Positions 57,827 to 64,000 of a stretch of 64,000 bases of DNA are shown here, one piece after another. The notes under the pieces were generated by a model, which had not been told where the DNA came from, did no database searches, and saw only the letters and a program-made list of their open reading frames with translations. The translations under genes and the position numbers were made by a program. Positions within the stretch are counted from its first letter, which is position 1. Each line of letters starts with the position of its first letter. Source of the DNA: Thinopyrum elongatum (Eukaryota > Streptophyta > Magnoliopsida > Poales > Poaceae); NCBI GenBank assembly GCA_011799875.1, contig CM022297.1:360410921-360474920 (forward strand), given 5' to 3'.

Positions 57827-60800
57827 ACTTCCTGCTCGTCCTCGAGTAGGTAAATGATAAAAAAATTTGATGTGGAATGCTACCTAGCATAAACTTGATC
57901 ATATATCTAATCATGGCATGAATATTAAGACATAAGTGATTCAAAGCAATAGTCTATAATTTGACATAAATACATCAATACTCAGGCATCCCAACAAACA
58001 ATCGTGTCTTTCAAAATATCGACGCTAAAGAAAGCTATCCCTACAAAATCATATAATCTTGTCATGCTCTGTCTTCTTAACACAAAGTATTTATCATGCA
58101 CAACCCCGATGACAAGCCGAGCAATTGGTTCATACTTTTTAACGCGCTTCAGCTTTTTCAACTCTCACACAATACATGAGCGCAAGCCATGGATATAGCA
58201 CTATGGATGGAATAGAGTATGATGATAGGGGTTAATATAGAGAAGACAAAAAGTAAGAAAGTCTCACATCAACGCGGCTAACCAACGGGCTATGGAGATG
58301 CCCATCAATTGATATCAACATGAGGAGTAGGGATTGCCATGCAACGGATGCACTAAGAGCTATAAGTGTATGAAAGCTCAATATGAAAACTAAGTGGGTG
58401 TGCATCCAACTTGCTTGCTCATGAAGACCTCAGGCATTTGAGGAAGCCCATCATCGGAATATACAAGCCAAGTTCTATAATGAAAAATTCCCACTAGTAT
58501 ATGAAAGTGGCTAAATATGAGACTCTCTATATGAAAAACATGGTGCTACTTTGAAGCACAAGTGTGGTAAAAGATAGTAACAATGCCCCTTCTCTCTTTT
58601 TCTTTTCTTTTTTTCTTTTTTCTTTTCTTTTCTCTCTCTCTCATTGTCCGGAGTCTCATCCTGACTTGTGGGGGAATCATAGCCTCCATCATCCTTTCCT
58701 CACTGGGACAATGCTCTAATAATGAATAATGATGATCATCACACTTCTATTTACTTATAACTCAAAAGAAATAAAAATTACAACTCGATACCTAGAACAA
58801 AATATGACTCTATATGAATGCCTCTGGCAGTGTACCAGGATGTGCAATGATCTAGCATAACAACGATATCAAAAAAACAGACAAGCCATGGAAATATCAT
58901 GCTAGCTATCTTACGATCATGCAAAACAATATGAAAATGAATGCTCAAGTCATCAAAACGGAGGCGGTGGAAGTTGCATGGCAATATATCTCGGAATGGC
59001 TATGGAAAGGCCATAATAGGTAGGTACGGTGGCTGTTTTGAGGAAGATATAATAAGGCTTATGTGTGATAGAGCGTATCATATCACGGGTTTTGGATGCA
59101 CCTGCGAAGTTTGCACCACATCTCGAGGTGAGAAAGGGCAATGCACGGTACCGTAGAGGCTAGCAAATTGCGGAAAGGTAAGAGTGCGTATAATCCATGG
59201 ACTCACATTAGTCATAAAGAACTCATATACTTATTGCAAAAGTTTATTAGCCCTCGAAGCAAAGTACTACTACGCATGCCCCTAGGGGGATAGATTGGTA
59301 GGAAAAGACCATCGCTCGTCCCCGACCGCCACTCATAAGGAAGACAATCGATAATAAATCATGCTCCAACTTCATAGCATAACGAGAGACTATACGTGCA
59401 TGCTTCGGGAATCACAAACCTTAACACCAATATTCCTACTAATCACAACCATTTACTAGTACCTCCCACATATTATCATCTCTATATCACAAAACTATTG
59501 CAAGGAATCAAACATATCATATTCAGTGATCCATAAGTTTTATGTAGGATTTTATGACTAACCATGCAAATGACCAATTCCTGTTGACTCTCTAAATAGA
59601 TATAAGTGAAGCAAGAGAGTTTAATTCTTTCTATAAAATATCAAGCTCTAATAAATATAAGTGAAGCAAAAGATCATTCTTCAAATAACGGTTTTCTATG
59701 TGAAGAGAAACAGGCAATCCAAACTTCAAATAATATAAGTGAAGCACATGAAGCATTCTATAAAGCCATACTCAAAAGATATAAGTGAAGTGCAATGAGC
59801 ATTCTATAAATCAACCATGGACTATCTCATACCAGCATGGTGCATAAAATAAAAATGAAAAATAAACACAAAAGACGCTCCAAGATTCACACATATCACA
59901 TGAACAAAATGAAGATGAAAACATACCGATACTTGTTGAAAAAAGATGGGATGCCTTCCGGGGTATCCCCAAGCTTAGACACTTGAGTCTCCTTGAATAT
60001 TTACTTGGGGTGCCTTGGGCATCCCCAAGCTTGAGCTCTTGCCTCTCCTCCTTCTTCTCATATCGGGACCTCCTCGATCTTTGATCACTTCATCCACACA
60101 AAACTCAACAGAAACCTCGGTAAGATGTGTTAGTATAATAATGCAAATCACTACTCTAAGTACTATTGAAAACCAATTAATATTTTGTTTTTGCATTGTA
60201 TCTATTGTATTATAACTTTTCCATGGCTTATACCACCGATAAAAATCGATAGTTTCATTAAAACAAGCAAAACAATGCATCAAAAATAGAATCTGTCTTA
60301 AACAGGACAGTCTGTAGAAATATGAACACCTACCATACTTCTGTAACTCTAAAAATTCTTAAAAAATAGTAAATAATAAAAAATTTGTATATAAATACTT
60401 TGAAAAAAGTTTCAGAAGCTTTTGATGTTCCAGTAAAAAATGTAAAATCGTGCACTACAGCCAAAGTTTCTGTTTTGCACCGCACATACCAACAAGCAAT
60501 CTAATCATCATAAAGGCAAATCTTGGCACATTATTTTTATAATACAATGGATTTATACAAGGGGATAATTATTTTTGTTGAAAAGTTTCTTTAATTAAGA
60601 TTCACAAAGTTTCCATGGGCATGAACAAAGTTCAAGGCTAGCTCCCACTTTCACAATGCTCGTCTCTCTCACTTTCACTTTTCTTTTTGTGAAGTTTCAA
60701 GTTCCCCTCTATATTTTTTTGTGTTTTTAAACTTTATAAAAGCACTCAACAAAAATAAAATGACTCTCTAAAACTTCCGGGTTCTCTCCCTGGCAGCGCT

Positions 60801-60833
60801 TTCTTTAAAGCCATTAAGCTAGGCATAAAGTGC
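57827..60833 (-). other. Non-coding internal region of the complete element
   Basis: About 3 kb of AT-rich sequence between ORF and polypurine tract. It includes a pyrimidine-rich run (58589-58642) and repeats of 'atataagtgaag(c/t)' at about 59598-59795. I found no coding region. The part from 59645 matches 5806 onward in the sister copy. Confidence 0.7.
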
Positions 60834-61991
60834 TCAAGTAATGGATCCACCCGGATCCCAAGGTATATCAAAGACAATTTTAATTAACAATGATTTGGCA
60901 TTTAGTAGTGAGCACAAAGCAACATATATCATGCAATTAAGAAGTCTAACTCTCTTCCTATGCATCGGCATGTCATACAAGAACAATTCATGCACATCAA
61001 GTAAAGGCCAATACATAGTATAAGCAGTTTCTTGCAATTTTATCGTGTTGGAAACATATAGAGGCGGAGATGTAGTTCCTCTCTCATAATAATTGCAAGT
61101 AGGAGCAGCAAGCACATGCATATTATAATCATCAAAATCATCATGTGCAACGGTAAAAGGCAACCCATCAATGTAATCCTTAATAAGAGCAAACTTCTCC
61201 GATATAGTGTTGTTTGGAGAATTCAAAAAGATAATAGGACTATCATGTGTGGGTGTAATAGAAATAATTTCATTCTTAACATAAGGAACTATAGCAAGTT
61301 CATCGCCATAAGCATAATTCATATTGGCATCTTGGCCACAAGCATAGCAAGCATCAAGTTCATCAAAAAGGGATATTTCAAAAGAATCAACGGGATCATA
61401 GCAATTATCATAGCATTCATCCTTCGGTAAGAACGAAGGGACATTAAACAATGTATGAGTTGAAGAGTTACTCTCATTAGAAGGTGGGCACGGGTGATCA
61501 ATCCGCTCTTCCTCCGCTTGTTCTTCGCTCTCCTCATCATCTTTTTCATCCAATGAGCTCACAGTTTCATCAATTTCTTCTACCATAGACTCCTGCAAAA
61601 TATTAGTCTCTTCTTGGACAGCGGAGACTTTCTCAATAAATACATCAATATTGTAATTGAATTTATAATTGTCATAGCAATATTTAAGGATAGCAAAATT
61701 TTCAGGTCTATAAACTGAATCATCAAAATCTTCAAACTTTTCAAACAAAGATTCAATATCATAAGCACCCTTAAAAGCAACAAATTCTTCTATTCGTTCC
61801 ACATCATAGTAATCATATCTACCATTAGCATAAGAAGCTAAGGTTTCATTGTCATTAAATTTGCATGAAAAGGGAAGGTGTGGAGCATTCATCCTAGAGC
61901 AACAAGTATAATCATATCTAGAGCATAGATTCCAAGCATACCATTTCAACATATGAATTTGATCCCATAACAGTTTTCCTTTTTGTGTCAA
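60834..61991 (-). CDS. Conserved ORF of unknown function, second copy
   Basis: 385 codons from MTQKGKLLWDQIHML to FDIPWDPGGSIT. It aligns with the ORF at 7253-8368 but starts later, because a TAG just upstream replaces a tyrosine codon (copy 7253-8368 has TAC there). It reaches the natural C-terminus lost in the other copy. Features: YDYTCCSR, an acidic Glu-rich centre, DACYACGQDANMNYAYG and a C-terminal YVSNTIKLQETAY block. No known domain was recognised. If translated, it may act in the particle or in recruiting helper proteins; that is speculation. Confidence 0.6.
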   Translation of the reverse strand: MTQKGKLLWDQIHMLKWYAWNLCSRYDYTCCSRMNAPHLPFSCKFNDNETLASYANGRYDYYDVERIEEFVAFKGAYDIESLFEKFEDFDDSVYRPENFAILKYCYDNYKFNYNIDVFIEKVSAVQEETNILQESMVEEIDETVSSLDEKDDEESEEQAEEERIDHPCPPSNESNSSTHTLFNVPSFLPKDECYDNCYDPVDSFEISLFDELDACYACGQDANMNYAYGDELAIVPYVKNEIISITPTHDSPIIFLNSPNNTISEKFALIKDYIDGLPFTVAHDDFDDYNMHVLAAPTCNYYERGTTSPPLYVSNTIKLQETAYTMYWPLLDVHELFLYDMPMHRKRVRLLNCMIYVALCSLLNAKSLLIKIVFDIPWDPGGSIT

Positions 61992-62277
61992 GCGATAATC
62001 CCTAAACTATTCACGTTGATCCAACGTGTCTCCCATTATCAAGTTGAACGAGGTTTTCTCAGGATTATCAAAGTATTGCATAATATTTTTCACATAACTA
62101 GCATCGAGGGTTTTAGGAGGTTCCCCATCTCCATGAGTAGCAAGTACAACTAATTTTTTGGTGTTTCATGTTCCATATCCATAACTAAAGATAGAGAACA
62201 ACTTAGAACAGGAAATAAAAACTACTTAGTGATAAAGCAAACAAGCACACACGAGAATATTCACCCCACGCTATTGC

Positions 62278-62295
62278 TCCCCGGCAACGGTGCCA
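62278..62295 (-). other. Primer-binding site, tRNA-Asp type, one mismatch
   Basis: Plus-strand TCCCCGGCAACGGTGCCA equals the 3' end of plant tRNA-Asp except one C-to-T change. It lies 11 nt from the LTR at 62307. Confidence 0.85.
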
Positions 62296-62306
62296 GAAAA
62301 AGGTCT

Positions 62307-63801
62307 TGATAACCCACAAGTATAGGGGATCGTTTGTAGCCTTCTTCGATAAATAAGAGTGTCGAACCCAACGAGGAGCTAAAGGTAGAACAAATATTCC
62401 CTCAAGTTCTATCGACCACCGATACAACTCTATGCACACTTGACGTTTGCTTTACCTAAAACAAGTATGAAACTATTTTGCAAGAATAAAGCTACGAGTA
62501 CTTTGCGAGAATAAAACTACAAATAAATTGCAAGGTATGAAAAGTGGATAGCTTTTGTCAACAAGAAAGTCATTTGTCCCTAGGCAATCGATAACAAGTA
62601 CCGGTAATCATTCTTGTAATTTTATATGAGGGAGAGGCATGAGCTAACATACTTTCTCTACTTGGATCATATGCACTTATGATTGGACCCCTAGCAAGCA
62701 TCCGCAACTACTAAAGATCATTAAGGTCTTGAAACCCAACCATAGCATTAAGTATCAAGTCCTCTTTACTCCCATACGCCATAACCCACTTATCCGCGTT
62801 TAGGCTGCTGTCACCCCCGCAACACCGACAATAAGCAAACCATGAACATATTGCAACACCCTACAGCGAGGATCCCTCACGTTTGCGTGAGACGGAGGGC
62901 ACCGTAGGACAACACCATAAATAAAATATACAATCATACCAACCAAGATCACGATTAACCCACATGACAAAACGGATCTACTCAAACATCATAGGATAAC
63001 TAAATATCGTTGGGAAATAATTTATGGAGTTGAGCACCATGTTTAAGTAGAGATTACAACAAGGAGAAGGGGTGTTACACCACTACATAGAGGGGGAGAA
63101 AGTTGGTGTTGACGGTAGCAAGATTGTTGATGTAGATCGCCGTCACGATCCTAGCCCCGGCGGCACTCCGGCGCCACCGGGAGAGAGGGGGAGAGAACCC
63201 CCCTCCTTCTTCTTCTTCCTTGGCCTCCCCCTAGATGGGAGGAGAGTCCCCCCTCTGGTCCATGGCCTCCATGGCGGTGGAGGGGCGGGAGCCCCTCCGA
63301 GATTGGATCTCCCTCTCTGTTCTCTTCTGTTTCGCGCTCCCCAGATCTGGCCCTTCACGGTTTCTTAAATTCCCGGAGATCCGTAACTCCGATTGCGCTG
63401 AAATTTTTACACGATTTTTTTCCATAAATTATCTTTTTTTGCTTCAGAAGAAGGGCCCCAACCGACCTTCGAGGAGGGCACAAGATACCTAGGCGCGCCA
63501 GGGGGTGCCCGGTGTGCCCTGGTGGGTTGTGGTCACTATGGGCCCCCGTTTGTGTTGATTCCACCTCCCAAAAATCATAAATATTCCAAAATAATTCTCC
63601 GTAAATTTTTATCGCGTTTGGACTTTGTTTGATATGGATTTTTTGTGAAACAAAAAACATGCAACAAACAGGAACTGGCACTGGGCACTGGATCAATAGG
63701 TTAGTCCAATAAATCATATAAAAAGTTACCAAAAATATGTGAAAGTTGTATAATATTGGCATGAAACAATCAAATATTATAGATACGACGGAGATGTATC
63801 A
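62307..63801 (-). repeat. 5' LTR of the complete element
   Basis: TGATAACCCACAAG...GATGTATCA on the plus strand. Hand comparison of the first 790 bases with the other LTR gives about 23 differences, mostly transitions, that is about 3%. Confidence 0.95.
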
Positions 63802-63806
63802 CTTAT

Positions 63807-63980
63807 CCACTTGCTAATCTTTTTAAAAGATCCAATTATGATGAACCAATTGCTAGTGAATTGAGTTCACTAGATTATCTTTATGAAGTTTTGCTTGAGA
63901 TTCGTGAATCTGAAAATTGTGATGAAGTGTTTGATGCAGAAATTTATAAAGTGATTCACGATAGATCCTTGAATGAATAG
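63807..63980 (+). pseudogene. Start of a short ORF of the Athila-like element, after the insertion
   Basis: The ORF begins with ATG at 56265 (four codons) and resumes here after the 7.5-kb insertion with PLANLFKRSNYDEPIASE, ending in TAG at 63978-63980. In this group of elements the corresponding leader ORF reads toward gag. With the nested element in place it is disrupted. The remaining 20 bases of the window hold no further feature. Confidence 0.55.
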
Positions 63981-64000
63981 TGTGTTTGCAATGATGTTAT

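Larger units (their letters stand above)
56277..63801 (-). mobile_element. Complete non-autonomous Athila-like LTR retrotransposon
   Basis: Both LTRs are present (3' LTR 56277-57812, 5' LTR 62307-63801), with a primer site (62278-62295), a polypurine tract (57813-57826), one long ORF (60834-61991), and a perfect cttat duplication (56272-56276, 63802-63806). Total 7.5 kb on the minus strand. It has no gag, protease or pol, so it must use proteins of a related autonomous element, perhaps like that at 10002-15127. It is the same family as 5800-10001. Confidence 0.95.
48767..64000 (+). mobile_element. Athila-like Gypsy retrotransposon, 5' part, with three nested insertions
   Basis: Plus-strand order: 5' LTR (48767-56028 including insertions), primer site (56040-56057), leader (56058-56264), and the start of a gag-like ORF at 56265 that continues at 63807. 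The LTR is split at 49402 by a solo LTR, and the ORF is split after its fourth codon at 56276 by a complete element. The 3' part is outside the window. LTR and leader resemble the Fatima-type Gypsy elements of Triticeae. Confidence 0.85.

Noticed and set aside
1..64000. tRNA, rRNA or CRISPR arrays
   Set aside because: Only tRNA-Asp 3'-end matches at primer-binding sites were seen; no cloverleaf genes, rRNA motifs or spaced direct repeats were noticed.

Overview
The window is nuclear DNA of a grass, almost certainly a Triticeae species (wheat, Aegilops, barley or rye). It holds intron-containing plant genes in a sea of nested LTR retrotransposons with Triticeae signatures: Athila-like Gypsy LTRs starting TGATACGTCTCC with a tRNA-Asp primer site, a BARE1/Angela/WIS-type Copia LTR, a 4-kb Sukkula-like LTR, and PIF/Harbinger, Mutator and Helitron DNA transposons. 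There are no operons, CRISPR arrays or recognisable rRNA or tRNA genes.

Layout. (1) 1-18701 is a stack of insertions. A Copia-like element (+, 3' part at 15128-18701) was hit by an Athila-like Gypsy element (-, 10002-15127). That was hit by a shorter non-autonomous Athila-like element (-, 5800-10001), which was hit in turn by a Tat-like Gypsy element (-, 1-5799). The left half of each lies outside the window. (2) 18702-20746 is low-annotation sequence with a Tourist-type MITE. (3) 20747-30138 is read as a minus-strand Helitron complex carrying fragments of at least three cellular genes: KRR1, a plasma-membrane H+-ATPase and a small C2-domain protein. (4) 30351-36231 is an apparently intact 13-exon gene for the DXO/Rai1 decapping nuclease homolog. 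(5) 37074-40642 is a Harbinger-like element whose single long ORF is split by a BARE1/Angela-type solo LTR. (6) 41417-43921 is an apparently intact 8-exon SAM-dependent methyltransferase gene of the EEF1A-KMT4 type. (7) 44348-46165 holds Mutator-type and Tourist-type MITEs and a collapsed Harbinger derivative. (8) 46479-48766 is the left part of a Harbinger element with a Myb/SANT-like ORF. (9) 48767-64000 is an Athila-like Gypsy element (+). Its 5' LTR is split by a solo LTR that is itself split by a Sukkula-like solo LTR, and its gag start is split by a complete non-autonomous element at 56277-63801.

Only two genes look like functional host genes: DXO1 (mRNA 5'-end quality control) and the EEF1AKMT4-like methyltransferase. 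They lie about 5 kb apart on the + strand. Everything else is transposon sequence, gene fragments or spacer. Target-site duplications found by eye confirm seven insertions (gacga, gagat, aataa, cttat, a 10-bp Mutator duplication, and the 3-bp taa and tga of two Harbinger elements); a further 3-bp tta supports the 20-kb MITE. All family names come from reading motifs, not from database searches.
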